This document shows positions 16,437 to 24,584 of a DNA stretch of 64,000 nucleotides, in pieces. A model generated the notes under the pieces. It was not told the origin of the DNA, did not search any database, and saw only the letters and a program-made list of their open reading frames with translations. This DNA is from Streptomyces sp. MST-110588 (lineage in GTDB: Bacteria; Actinomycetota; Actinomycetes; Streptomycetales; Streptomycetaceae), in the NCBI RefSeq assembly GCF_022695595.1, contig NZ_CP074380.1:7716501-7780500 (forward strand), written 5' to 3'. The stretch's first letter is position 1. Every line of letters begins with the position of its first letter. The position numbers and the translations under genes were made by a program.

Positions 16437-17348
16437 GTGTCTGGTGCTGATGGGCCGGCTGCCGGCCGGGTCGTGATCCATGTGGCGGGGCTGTTGCGTG
16501 CGCAGTGGCACCGGATCATGGACGCACCGTGGCAGGCCGTACGGAGCCGGCGCTGCGCCGCGGTTCCCGTGACCTGCGTCGCGACATCACTCGTCGTGAT
16601 CTTCCATACGATGGCGCTCACCGAACCGGGCGCCCGCCTGGCCTGGCTGCTCGGTGGCGTACGCGTGGACCTCCCGCTGTGGCTGGCCATGGCGCGGCTG
16701 CCCCTCTCGCTGTTCGTACCCGCTCCCGACCTGCCGTGGTGGGGCGCGGTCGCCCAGGTCCTCGTGGTCTTCGCGGTCGCCGAAGTGACGCTCGGGCGGG
16801 TGAAGACGGTGGTCATCTCACTGACCACGACCGCCGCGGCGACCCTGTCCGTCAGGGTCCTGATCGCCCTCGGCCCGGATCACGTCTTGGCGGTGCCCGC
16901 CGCCCAGACCCACCTCGCCGACACCGGCCCGTCCGCCGCCGTACTCGGTCTGCTGCTGTGCATCGGCTGGACGCGCCGCGCCCCCGTCGTGTTCCTGAGC
17001 ACCCTGATGACCGGCATCGTCGAGTGCGCCTTCACCCACACCCTCTCCAGCAGGGGGCATGTCGCGGGGACCGCCGCCGCGCTGGTCTGCGCCGCCGTCC
17101 TCCGCCCGGGCGACCGGCTGCTGAAGAAGCTGTCCGGACGCCGCACGGGCACGGGCGAGGCGGCGGGCACGGGCGAGCGCGCGGGCGAGAGCGGAAGCGG
17201 TGCAGCCGTGGGCGCCGTCAGCAAGGCCGCACACGTGAGCCCGCGCACCAGTGTGGGCACGGGGACGAGTGTGGGGGCGGGTTTGGGAACGAGCGTGCCC
17301 GTCACACACCGCGCCACGGGCGCCGAACTTCGGGAACACGGTCCCTGA
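16437..17348 (+). CDS. Rhomboid-like integral membrane protein
   Basis: The 303-aa protein has about six membrane segments (CAAVPVTCVATSLVVIFHTM, LPLSLFVPAPDLPWWGAVAQ, VLVVFAVAEVTLG, VVISLTTTAAATLSVRVLIA, PSAAVLGLLLCIGWTRRAPV and the RGHVAGTAAALVCAAVL end). Layout and the pattern GPSAAVLG ... HVAGTAAAL recall the rhomboid-like family of Streptomyces, in which the protease GxSG serine may be replaced; here GPSA is present and the His sits in GHVAG, so activity is uncertain. The last 60 residues are a Gly/Thr/Ser repeat tail. GTG 16437 is chosen for AGGAG four bases upstream; ATG 16350 is an alternative. Confidence 0.65.
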   Translation: MSGADGPAAGRVVIHVAGLLRAQWHRIMDAPWQAVRSRRCAAVPVTCVATSLVVIFHTMALTEPGARLAWLLGGVRVDLPLWLAMARLPLSLFVPAPDLPWWGAVAQVLVVFAVAEVTLGRVKTVVISLTTTAAATLSVRVLIALGPDHVLAVPAAQTHLADTGPSAAVLGLLLCIGWTRRAPVVFLSTLMTGIVECAFTHTLSSRGHVAGTAAALVCAAVLRPGDRLLKKLSGRRTGTGEAAGTGERAGESGSGAAVGAVSKAAHVSPRTSVGTGTSVGAGLGTSVPVTHRATGAELREHGP

Positions 17349-17575
17349 CCGGACCGTCCGTCCGGCGGGGTTGCCGTAGCTCGCGCCGGTCCCGCTGCCG
17401 GGGCAGCAGACCGTCACGGATTCGATCGTTGCCGTAGAAGGCGGACTCCCTGCGCCTGCCGCGTACGGTGACGGACACCCGGGTGCGCCGCTGCCGGGCC
17501 CGTACAGAGGCGACCGGTGTGCCGGACGTGCCGAGGGCGCCGGGCAGCGCGGCGGGCGGTGCGGCGACGGACGCC

Positions 17576-18604
17576 TCAGGCACCTCGTACGCCCTCCGAG
17601 CCGGTCCCGTCGTCGTCCAGCCGGTCGAACACCGGCCGCAGTACGCGCCGGACGGCGGCGCGCACCTGGTTCCTGGGGCGCGGTACCCCGGCTTCCGGCC
17701 CGTCGAGCCGCGCGAAGTGCGGGGTTCCGTCGGCCTGGAAGTGGACGACTCCTTTGAGGGAGCTCTTCCACAGCGACCCGGCCGGACCCGGCGGGTAGTC
17801 CGGCAGCGAGGGAGGGGGCCGTCGCTCGGTCCGCCGCCGCTCCGGCAGGGCCGACTCCCGCTTCGCCTCCCGCCGGAGTTCCACGGCGACCAGCGCCCTG
17901 AAGCCTTCGTACGCCTTGGGTTCCATCGGAATGACCAGTACGAGCCGCTCCGGTGGCACCGTACGCAACGCGACCACCAGCTCCCACATCAGCGCGGGCC
18001 CGGGGCCCACCGCCAGGACGACCAGCCGGGCCCGGGACATCAGGTCCACAATGGCCGGCTGCCAGTCGGCGTCCGTCAGCCGGAGGCGGTCCGCGCCCGC
18101 CTCCGGCAGCCGTTCGCCCGGCCGGCCGGCGGCGACCACCGGGCCCAGCGGCCGTAACGCGGCGACGAGTTGTTCCTCTTCGCTGTCCCCGGACAGGATG
18201 ATGTCACTGACCGTATGGGCACTGCCGTGGGTGATCGGCCCTTCCAGTGCCGCCCGGTGCCGGTCGTCCGCGAACGACCGCAGATAGAGCACGAACGGCC
18301 CCGGCCCGACCTCGCCGGGCGAGTTCAGGATCGTGGCGAAGTGCCGGCGTCCGCGGCGCGCCAGTTCGCGGCCGGCCAGTACAACCGCGCTTCCGGTCAC
18401 CATCATTCCCGGGTCGAGGAGGTACACCTCCCACCACGTACGGGAGCCGCCCGCCGGACCGCCCGCCGATTTCCACCGGGCGAACCCGGCTGTCACCACC
18501 AGCGCGCCGAGGACGAGAACCGCTCCGCCCGCCGTCCGCAGCAGCGTCCCGCGTACCCGTGACTGCGCCGGCCCCCGGTCCGGTTCGCCCGCCGATTTCC
18601 GCAT
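17576..18604 (-). CDS. Two-helix membrane protein with cytosolic nucleotide-binding-like domain
   Basis: The 342-aa protein has two N-terminal membrane helices (about 23-42, TAGGAVLVLGALVVTAGFAR; about 62-85, YLLDPGMMVTGSAVVLAG). The cytosolic domain (about 100-240) shows GPFVLYLRSFADD, EEEQLVAALRPLGPVVAAGR, PGERLPEAGADRLRLTDADW and ARLVVLAVGPGPALMWEL. This order (YLRSF, EExL, GxPGExLP, dW, WEL) marks a widespread, uncharacterised family whose alternating strand/helix pattern suggests a TIR- or SLOG-like Rossmann fold. A Pro/Arg-rich tail completes it. I cannot assign a ligand. It lies between the rhomboid-like and GNAT genes. Confidence 0.65.
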   Translation of the reverse strand: MRKSAGEPDRGPAQSRVRGTLLRTAGGAVLVLGALVVTAGFARWKSAGGPAGGSRTWWEVYLLDPGMMVTGSAVVLAGRELARRGRRHFATILNSPGEVGPGPFVLYLRSFADDRHRAALEGPITHGSAHTVSDIILSGDSEEEQLVAALRPLGPVVAAGRPGERLPEAGADRLRLTDADWQPAIVDLMSRARLVVLAVGPGPALMWELVVALRTVPPERLVLVIPMEPKAYEGFRALVAVELRREAKRESALPERRRTERRPPPSLPDYPPGPAGSLWKSSLKGVVHFQADGTPHFARLDGPEAGVPRPRNQVRAAVRRVLRPVFDRLDDDGTGSEGVRGA

Positions 18605-18687
18605 GCCCGGCCTTCCCGGCCACTTCCGGTTCGCTTGGAAGGAATTCTCCTCGTCTCACGTCACGCCTGCTGGCATGATCGGCAAAT

Positions 18688-19278
18688 ATGACGCCTTCAT
18701 CTGTGACCATGCCCTGGCCGGCCTCGCCGGTCACACCGCGGCTGTTACTGCGTCCCGTCGAGCCGGACGACGGCCCGGTCCTTTCCCGCCTGTTCACCGA
18801 TCCGGAAGTCCGTCGGTACCTGGGCGGCCCGGTCTCCGCCGAGCGGATCGCGGTGCTCGAAAAGGCGGCGGTGAACCATCCCGGTGTCTTCGCCGCGGTG
18901 AGACGGTCGGACGGGGCCGCTCTCGGTGCGGTGACCGTGCAGCCGGACTCCCGCGGGGACGGGCGGACGGAGGTGTCCTACCAGTTCCTGCCCGAACACT
19001 GGGGCCACGGCTATGCCCGTGAGGCGGTGGCCGCGGCGGTCGCCTGGGCACTGGAGGAGATCACCACCGCCCGCCCGGTGGTGATCGCGATCACCCAGGA
19101 AGCCAACAGGCGTTCGTGCCGACTGCTGGAATCCCTCGGCATGGAGAAGGCCGACACCTTCGTCGAGTGGGACGCGCAGCAGGTCATGTACGCGATCGAC
19201 CGTGCGGGCGGGCGGCTCTTGGCCGATGACGGCCGAGGCAATGGAGACATGCCGGCCGGTGATTCAGGCACCGGCTGA
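18688..19278 (+). CDS. GNAT acetyltransferase, RimJ/RimL-like
   Basis: The 196-aa protein has VTPRLLLRPVEPDDGPVLSR at the N-terminus, the acetyl-CoA loop EHWGHGYAREAVAAAVAWAL (QxxGxG/A type) and NRRSCRLLESLGMEKADTFV, the standard RimJ/RimL-like order. Such enzymes acetylate N-termini of ribosomal proteins or small molecules. The start is ATG 18688, eight bases after a CATGAT that could be a -10 hexamer. The last 25 residues are unconserved Gly/Asp. It is divergent from the membrane sensor-like gene. Confidence 0.85.
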   Translation: MTPSSVTMPWPASPVTPRLLLRPVEPDDGPVLSRLFTDPEVRRYLGGPVSAERIAVLEKAAVNHPGVFAAVRRSDGAALGAVTVQPDSRGDGRTEVSYQFLPEHWGHGYAREAVAAAVAWALEEITTARPVVIAITQEANRRSCRLLESLGMEKADTFVEWDAQQVMYAIDRAGGRLLADDGRGNGDMPAGDSGTG

Positions 19279-19312
19279 AGCCCCGGGTGCCGACCGGAAG
19301 GTCAGACGCTGA

Positions 19313-19654
19313 TCAGCAGTCCAGATACGCGACGTGGATCCAGACGCCTGTCGGGCCGCCCCACAGGTCACCCATGACCCAGGACCCTTCCCGCCCGTGG
19401 GCGTTGAGTTTCTGCCCCCTGTTCACCGTGCCCATGACCGGGTACTGAGAGCCCGGCCCGGACCGGTAGTTGACGCCGTTGTCGTTGACCGTGCACACGA
19501 CGTCGGCGGTCGTCGGCGGCACGGCCCGCTGTACGGCGGCGGCCGGCGCCGGAGCGGTGCCGTGGGCCGTCGGCAGCGCGGCGGCGGGCTGTGCGGTGGC
19601 CAGTGCCAGAGCGGCGACGGCCCCGGCTCGGGCGAGCGCGCGTGTGATGGACAT
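19313..19654 (-). CDS. Secreted SH3-domain protein
   Basis: The 113-aa precursor has a signal peptide (ALARAGAVAALALATAQPAA) and one bacterial SH3 domain (about residues 52-113): VNYRSGPGSQYPVMGTVNRG, WVMGDLWGGPTGVWIHVAYL. Two Cys (in DVVCTV and the C-terminal YLDC) probably form a disulfide. Such small proteins bind peptidoglycan outside the cell. ATG 19654 follows GAGGAGG five bases earlier, a strong site. It is transcribed in the same direction as the MFS gene but 336 bp away. Confidence 0.85.
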   Translation of the reverse strand: MSITRALARAGAVAALALATAQPAAALPTAHGTAPAPAAAVQRAVPPTTADVVCTVNDNGVNYRSGPGSQYPVMGTVNRGQKLNAHGREGSWVMGDLWGGPTGVWIHVAYLDC

Positions 19655-19990
19655 GGGACCTCCTCGGGTGGGGCCTTCGGGAAGCCGGGAACGAGCTACG
19701 GCTGCCGACGGCCGGGAACCTGCCCGGCAGGGACCGCCGCCGGGCAGAATCCAGTACATCGCGCGTCAAATGCCAACTGATGGCGGTAATACTGCATTTC
19801 ACTCGGTAGCGTGAACTGGGCAGGCAAAATGTTTGGTCCCCGTTTCACCCGTGTTGCCGTTACTTCCCGTTCGGGCAACTACCCCGCTCATACGGCTCAT
19901 TGGGTCGGTGCCGGACGCTGGAAGACCGCGCCCGGCCTCGCGCCTGACCTCCGGTCCGCTTTGGTGAACCGGGTCGGCTGCGCTCGTCTC
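19655..19990. other. Gene-free gap between MFS and SH3 genes
   Basis: Positions about 19745-19880 are relatively AT-rich and must hold the SH3 gene promoter, but I cannot pick a convincing -35/-10 pair. No gene or repeat is seen. Confidence 0.4.
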
Positions 19991-21283
19991 TCAGACTGGT
20001 CCTGCTGTGGTGTTCCTCTGCGCCGGGGTGCGGTCCTTCGTGGCCTCGCCCTCCTTCCGGCCGTGGGTGTGCGCTGCCGGGCGCAGGATGCGGGCCGTGC
20101 AGGCGGCGACCAAGCAGAAGGCGACGGGGAGGAAGAAGGCGAGGTTCAGGGGCATGAGGTGGGTGAGCGGTCCGATGACGGTGGGGCCGGCGAGCATGCC
20201 CAGGTAGCCGAGGCCGGCGACGCGGGAGACGTTGGTTCCGGCGTTGTCGCGGTCGGCGTGGCCGGCGGCGCTGAAGAGTTGGGGGACGCAGCCGGACAGG
20301 CCGACGCCGAAGACCGTCCAGCCGGCCAGGGCGGGGGCGACGGCGGGGGAGAGGGCCACCGCCGTCAGGCCGAGGGCGGCCACCCAGGCGCCGTGGCGTA
20401 CGACGGCGACCGGGCCGAAGCGGGCGGCGAGACGGTCGGTGAGCAGCCGGCCGACGGTCATGGCGGTGGCGAAGGAGCCGTAGGCCAGGGCGGCGGTGGC
20501 GGCGGGCGCGTCCAGGACGTCCCGCATGCTCAGGACGCTCCAGTCGTTGGCGACGCCCTCGCACAGCATCAGCAGCATCGCGAGGACGGCCAGCGCCCAG
20601 ATGCGGGCGGGAGTCCTGGGCCGGGAGCGGCGGAACGTGGGGCCGGTGGTGGCTGTGCCGGGGCCGGCGCCGGGGTCGGTGGCCGTGCTCGTACTTGTGC
20701 CGGTGGCGGGGGAGGAGACGGCGGGTTCGGGCCGGAGCAGGGCGGGCGTGGCCGGCGCGGTGACGGCGAGGCCGAGGGCGGCTACGCCGGTCAGCGTGGC
20801 CGCCGCGCTCCACCCCCAGCTCAGCGTCCGGGCGCCGACGAGCGAGGCGAGCACCCCGCCGACCGAGTAGACCGCGTGGAAGGCGGACATGATGGGCCGC
20901 CGGTAGGCGTGTTCGACCTGGACGGCGTGGGTGTTCATGCTGACGTCCAGGCAGCCGTTGCAGAAGCCGAGGAGCAGCAGGGCCGCACCCAGGGACCAGA
21001 CGCCGCCGGCCAGGCCCGGCAGGACCACGGCGAGGCTGCACAGCGCCGCGCCGGCCGGTACGGCCTTGCGCGCACCGAAGCGGTCGGTGAGCGGCCCGGC
21101 CGTCTGCATCCCGACGAAGGCCCCGCCGCCGAGCAGCAGCAGGAGCCAGCCGAGCACCGCGTGGCTGATTCCGGCACGGTGCTCCGCGACGGGGATGTGG
21201 ACGATCCACATGCCCATCACGAACCCGTTGAGGGCGAAGAAGACGAACGTGGCCAGCCGCGCGGACCGCAGTGATCTCTCCAT
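19991..21283 (-). CDS. MFS transporter
   Basis: The 430-aa protein has twelve predicted membrane helices, starting SARLATFVFFALNGFVMGMW. The loop 2-3 signature is seen in AGPLTDRFGARKAVPAGAAL and its second-half counterpart in GRLLTDRLAARFGPVAVVRH. Overall it resembles the YbjJ-like group (WIVHIPVAEHRAGISHAVLG). Substrate is unknown; exporters of this group move small molecules or drugs. The central loop (about 195-225) is Ala/Thr/Gly-rich. Its start lies 73 bp from a divergent DeoR regulator, the likely controller, with operator-like repeats between. Confidence 0.9.
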   Translation of the reverse strand: MERSLRSARLATFVFFALNGFVMGMWIVHIPVAEHRAGISHAVLGWLLLLLGGGAFVGMQTAGPLTDRFGARKAVPAGAALCSLAVVLPGLAGGVWSLGAALLLLGFCNGCLDVSMNTHAVQVEHAYRRPIMSAFHAVYSVGGVLASLVGARTLSWGWSAAATLTGVAALGLAVTAPATPALLRPEPAVSSPATGTSTSTATDPGAGPGTATTGPTFRRSRPRTPARIWALAVLAMLLMLCEGVANDWSVLSMRDVLDAPAATAALAYGSFATAMTVGRLLTDRLAARFGPVAVVRHGAWVAALGLTAVALSPAVAPALAGWTVFGVGLSGCVPQLFSAAGHADRDNAGTNVSRVAGLGYLGMLAGPTVIGPLTHLMPLNLAFFLPVAFCLVAACTARILRPAAHTHGRKEGEATKDRTPAQRNTTAGPV

Positions 21284-21288
21284 GTTTT

Positions 21289-21316
21289 CGAACGTAACAA
21301 ACAAGGTGAGCGTTCG
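21289..21316. promoter_or_regulatory. Candidate DeoR operator in divergent region
   Basis: CGAACG (21289-21294) and CGTTCG (21311-21316) form an inverted repeat with a 16-bp gap. Both are followed by TAA, so they are also near-direct repeats 22 bp apart, two turns of the helix. The site overlaps the 5' leader of the MFS gene. Confidence 0.45.
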
Positions 21317-21344
21317 TAAGCTTGCCCAGCGATCGTGATTTGTG

Positions 21345-21350
21345 TTCAAT
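21345..21350 (+). promoter_or_regulatory. -10 hexamer TTCAAT, leaderless promoter of the DeoR gene
   Basis: TTCAAT is followed by ACGTCC and then ATG 21357, the six-base spacing seen at several other genes in this window. Confidence 0.4.
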
Positions 21351-21356
21351 ACGTCC

Positions 21357-22115
21357 ATGGTGAGTACAGACCGACTGAAGCGGATCACCGACGCCGTACG
21401 GGAGGCCGGACAGTTGACCGTGGCGGAGCTGGCTTCTCTGACCGACGCGTCAGAGATGACCGTCCGCCGCGACCTGGACACCCTGGCCGGACAGGGCGTA
21501 CTGGAGCGCTACCGGGGCGGGGCCCGCAGCCTGCTGCTGCGCGGCGAGGAACCGCCGTTCGCGCTGCGGGCACAGGAAGAGGCGGCGGTCAAGCGGCGCA
21601 TCGCCGCCGAGGTCGCCGAACTGATCGCCGACGGCGAGTCGGTGGTCGTCGACAGCGGCACGACCTGCCTGGAGGTCGCCCGCGCCCTGACGCACCGCCG
21701 GCTGACCGTCATGCCGCTGTCCCTGCACGCGGCCAACGCCCTGACCGGTGCGCCCCGGCTCCAACTGCTGCTCCCCGGCGGCGAGCCGCGTCCGGGCGAA
21801 CTCGCGCTCACCGGTCCGCTGGCCGAGGCCTCGCTGGCGGCACTGCGCTTCGACACCGCCGTCATCGGCTGCTGCGGCCTGAGCGCAGACCAGGGCCTGA
21901 CGGCGTACGACCTGGCCGACGCCGCGATCAAGCGGGCCGCGATCGCCTCGGCCCGTCGCGTCATCGCCGTCGCCGACGGGACCAAGTTCTCCCGTACGGC
22001 CCTGGCGTTCGTCACGCCCGTCTACGCGCTGGAAGCCGTGGTCACCGACGAGGGCGCCCCGAAGGAAGCGGTCGACGCGCTGTCGGTGGCGGGCGTGACG
22101 GTACGGAAGGTGTGA
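21357..22115 (+). CDS. DeoR-family transcriptional regulator
   Basis: The 252-aa protein has an N-terminal helix-turn-helix (RLKRITDAVREAGQLTVAEL, then MTVRRDLDTLAGQGVLERYR) and a sugar-phosphate sensor domain of the DeoRC/ISOCOT fold (VVDSGTTCLEVARAL, LLLPGGEPRPGELALTGPLA, IGCCGLSADQGLTAYDLADA, VIAVADGTKF). Members usually repress a nearby gene until a phosphorylated sugar binds. Likely targets are the divergent MFS gene and itself. The HAD phosphatase gene follows after 44 bp, fitting sugar-phosphate control. ATG 21357 is preferred to GTG 21342. Confidence 0.92.
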   Translation: MVSTDRLKRITDAVREAGQLTVAELASLTDASEMTVRRDLDTLAGQGVLERYRGGARSLLLRGEEPPFALRAQEEAAVKRRIAAEVAELIADGESVVVDSGTTCLEVARALTHRRLTVMPLSLHAANALTGAPRLQLLLPGGEPRPGELALTGPLAEASLAALRFDTAVIGCCGLSADQGLTAYDLADAAIKRAAIASARRVIAVADGTKFSRTALAFVTPVYALEAVVTDEGAPKEAVDALSVAGVTVRKV

Positions 22116-22159
22116 GCGGCCCTATGAGGACGGTCGGCGGGAAGAAAGGAGCGGTGGGT

Positions 22160-22815
22160 ATGGACGCCGGAACGCAGGACGCGGGCGCGGAGGGAGGCAC
22201 GGACGTCGTCCTGTTCGACATGTTCGGGGTCATCGCCCGCCACCAGTCCCATGAGGGCAGGGAAGCGCTGACCGAGCGGGCCGGGGCGCCCGCCGCGGCC
22301 TTCTGGGAGGCGTACTGGGCGCTGCGTCCGCCGTACGACCGGGGAGCGGTGACCGCCGAAGCGTACTGGCGCGCGGTGGCGACCGCCCTGGACACCTCCT
22401 ATGACCAACGCCGTATCGCGGATCTCATAGCGGCCGACGTGGTGAGCTGGAGCGCCGTCGACGACGCCATGGTCGCGCTGGTCGGGGAACTGCACGCGTC
22501 CGGGCGGCGGATCGCGCTGTTGTCCAACATCCCCGAAGAACTGGCCGCCCACTACGAGCGGCACCACCGCTGGCTGGAACGCTTCGAGATCCGCGGCTTC
22601 TCCTGCCGCATCGGCCACGTCAAACCGCAGCCCGCGGCTTATGAGTGGTGCTGCCGTGCGCTGGGCGTCGCGGCGGACCGGGTGCTCTTCGTCGAGACCG
22701 GGCGGAGAACGTCCGGGCCGCCGAGGCCGTGGGCCTGCGCGGCCACCTGTTCACCGGGCCGGCCCCGCTGCGGCAGGCTCTCACCGGGCCGGGCGCCGCC
22801 GCCCCGCGGGCGTAG
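22160..22815 (+). pseudogene. HAD-family hydrolase, frameshifted near residue 179
   Basis: Intended product about 218 aa. Motif I is VVLFDMFGVIAR (nucleophile and acid/base Asp; the second is replaced by Phe-Gly context DMFG), motif II is IALLSNIPEEL and motif III Lys is in HVKPQPAAYEW. Motif IV should read VLFVDDRAENVRAAEAVGLR, but one base is missing after 22695 (GTCGAGACC instead of GTCGACGACC), so the upstream frame continues into meaningless sequence to 23029. In the other frame ENVRAAEAVGLRGHLFTGPA runs to a stop at 22815. This is either a sequencing error or recent loss. ATG 22160 has AAAGGAG eight bases upstream. Confidence 0.8.
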
Positions 22816-23028
22816 TCCGGCGCGCGAGGGGAACCCCGTACGGGGGTGGCGGGCGCCCGCCGGCCATGGATGTCCGCCGGTCATGGGCGCCCGCCCCGCC
22901 TGTGGCCCCGCCTGTACGGACGCCCGCCCGGCCCGCCCGTACGCGCACGCCCATCGGCCCCGCCGGTCAGAGGTGGCCGACCGGTGGCTGTACGAATACG
23001 GCGCGCACCGTGAGCGTGAGGAGTCGTG

Positions 23029-24489
23029 ATGCCCCTCGGCGAACACCTGACGGCTCAACTGACCACCCACCTCCCGGTGCTGTCCGCGCTGACCGACCCC
23101 GGCCTGCGGGAGCTGGCCTCACCCGCCACCCCCGGAGACCTGAAGGCCGCACGCGCGCAGATGGGTTTCTCCCTGGCCTGGCACATCGTCCTGGCCTGCC
23201 TGGGCGTGGGCATGCCGCTGCTGACGCTGGCCGCGGAGTGGCTCGGCCTGCGGACCGGCGACGCCTCCTACCGGCTGCTCGCCCGTCGCTGGGCCCGCGC
23301 GATGGGCGTGCTGTTCGCCGTGGGCGCGGTTTCCGGCACCATCCTCAGCTTCGAGATGGGGCTGCTGTGGCCGGGCCTGATGGGCCGTTACGGGCAGGTT
23401 ATCGGCCTGCCGTTCGCCATGGAGGGCATCGCCTTCTTCATCGAGGCGATCTTCCTGGGCATCTACCTGTACGCCTGGGACCGGCTTTCGCCCCGTACGC
23501 ATCTGCTCACCGGTGTACCGATCGTGATCGCCGGGATCGCCTCGGCCTTCTTCGTCGTGTGTGCCAACGCCTGGATGAACCAGCCGCGCGGTTTCACCGT
23601 ACGTGACGGCGAGGTCGTCGACGTCGACCCGCTGGCCGCCATGCTCAATCCGGCCAGCCCGCCGCAGACCGTGCACATGATCCTGGCCGCGCTGATGGTG
23701 GCGGGCTTCGTCACCGCCGGCGTCTACGCCGTCGCCCTGCTGCGGGGCCGCGACGACCGCTACCACCGGGCCGGCTTCTTCATCCCGTTCGTCTTCGCCT
23801 CGGCCCTCACCCCCTGCCAGCTCGTGGCCGGGGACTGGGCGGCCAGGTTCCTGGCGGACTTCCAGCCCGCCAAACTCGCCGCCATCGAGGGCGTCTACAC
23901 CACCGGCGGCCACGTCCCGCTCACCCTGGGCGGCATCGCCCAGGACGGACGACTGCGGTACGGCCTGGAAATCCCCGACGGGCTGTCCCTGCTGGTCGGT
24001 TCCCGGCCCGGCACCGTCATCAAGGGACTGGACCAGGTCCCGGTCCCGGAGCATCCCCCGGTCACCGTCGTCCACCTCGCCTTCGACGCGATGGTCGGGC
24101 TGGGCGTCTTCCTGCTGCTGCTCGGCCTGTGGCTGCTGATCGCCTGGTGGCGCACCCGGCGCAAGGGGGACGGCAGGGTGCTGGCCCGCCGCGGCAGCCG
24201 CCTCTTCCTGGCCCTGTCCGCCGTGTCCGGAGTGGCCGCGGTGGTGGCGTTGGAGTGCGGCTGGACGGTGACGGAGGAGGGGCGGCAGCCCTGGGTCGTA
24301 TGGGGGCTGCTGAACGTGCGGGACGCGGTCAACCCCGCGCCGGGGCTGATGGCGGGGCTGTGGCTGGTGCTCGTGGTCTATGCGGTGATGACCGTGGCCA
24401 CCGTGTACGTGCTGCGCCGGCTGGCCCGCGGGAAGCCGGTGCCGGTCGCTCCCCAGGAGGACGACGTGACCTCGTACCCGGTCGTATGA
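23029..24489 (+). CDS. cydA: Cytochrome bd oxidase subunit I
   Basis: The 486-aa membrane protein has about nine helices. Seen landmarks are the haem ligand region AWHIVLACLGVGMPLLTLAA, GTILSFEMGLLWPGLMGRYG, FAMEGIAFFIEAIFLGIYLY and the family-wide GRQPW in TVTEEGRQPWVVWG. The Q-loop before GRQPW is short, as in CIO-type bd oxidases. With CydB it reduces oxygen using quinol, with high affinity and no proton pumping. ATG 23029 has GAGGAG five bases upstream; GTG 23026 is too close. No Rex-type operator is seen in the 213 bp upstream, and cydCD is absent. Confidence 0.95.
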   Translation: MPLGEHLTAQLTTHLPVLSALTDPGLRELASPATPGDLKAARAQMGFSLAWHIVLACLGVGMPLLTLAAEWLGLRTGDASYRLLARRWARAMGVLFAVGAVSGTILSFEMGLLWPGLMGRYGQVIGLPFAMEGIAFFIEAIFLGIYLYAWDRLSPRTHLLTGVPIVIAGIASAFFVVCANAWMNQPRGFTVRDGEVVDVDPLAAMLNPASPPQTVHMILAALMVAGFVTAGVYAVALLRGRDDRYHRAGFFIPFVFASALTPCQLVAGDWAARFLADFQPAKLAAIEGVYTTGGHVPLTLGGIAQDGRLRYGLEIPDGLSLLVGSRPGTVIKGLDQVPVPEHPPVTVVHLAFDAMVGLGVFLLLLGLWLLIAWWRTRRKGDGRVLARRGSRLFLALSAVSGVAAVVALECGWTVTEEGRQPWVVWGLLNVRDAVNPAPGLMAGLWLVLVVYAVMTVATVYVLRRLARGKPVPVAPQEDDVTSYPVV

Positions 24490-24552
24490 AGTCGTGAAGC
24501 CATAAAGCCGTGAAGCCGTGAAGCCGTGAGGTCATGAGGCCATGAAGCCGGC
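24489..24552. repeat. Eight-copy 8-bp tandem repeat between cydA and cydB
   Basis: Eight units of consensus AAGCCGTG start at 24489 and run without gaps (AAGTCGTG, AAGCCATA, three exact AAGCCGTG, AGGTCATG, AGGCCATG, AAGCCGGC). The first overlaps the cydA stop. Six of the junctions spell GTGA or ATGA. Confidence 0.8.
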
Positions 24553-24584
24553 AGGACCGGGCGTAGGACAACGGAGGCAGGACG

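Noticed and set aside
19811..21274. 487-codon Gly-rich frame on the plus strand
   Set aside because: Exact antisense shadow of the MFS transporter; no signal, motif or ribosome binding site.
23000..23028. Rex (redox) operator before cydA
   Set aside because: No TGTGAA-like palindrome is present; the sequence has only CGTGAGCGTGAGGAG.
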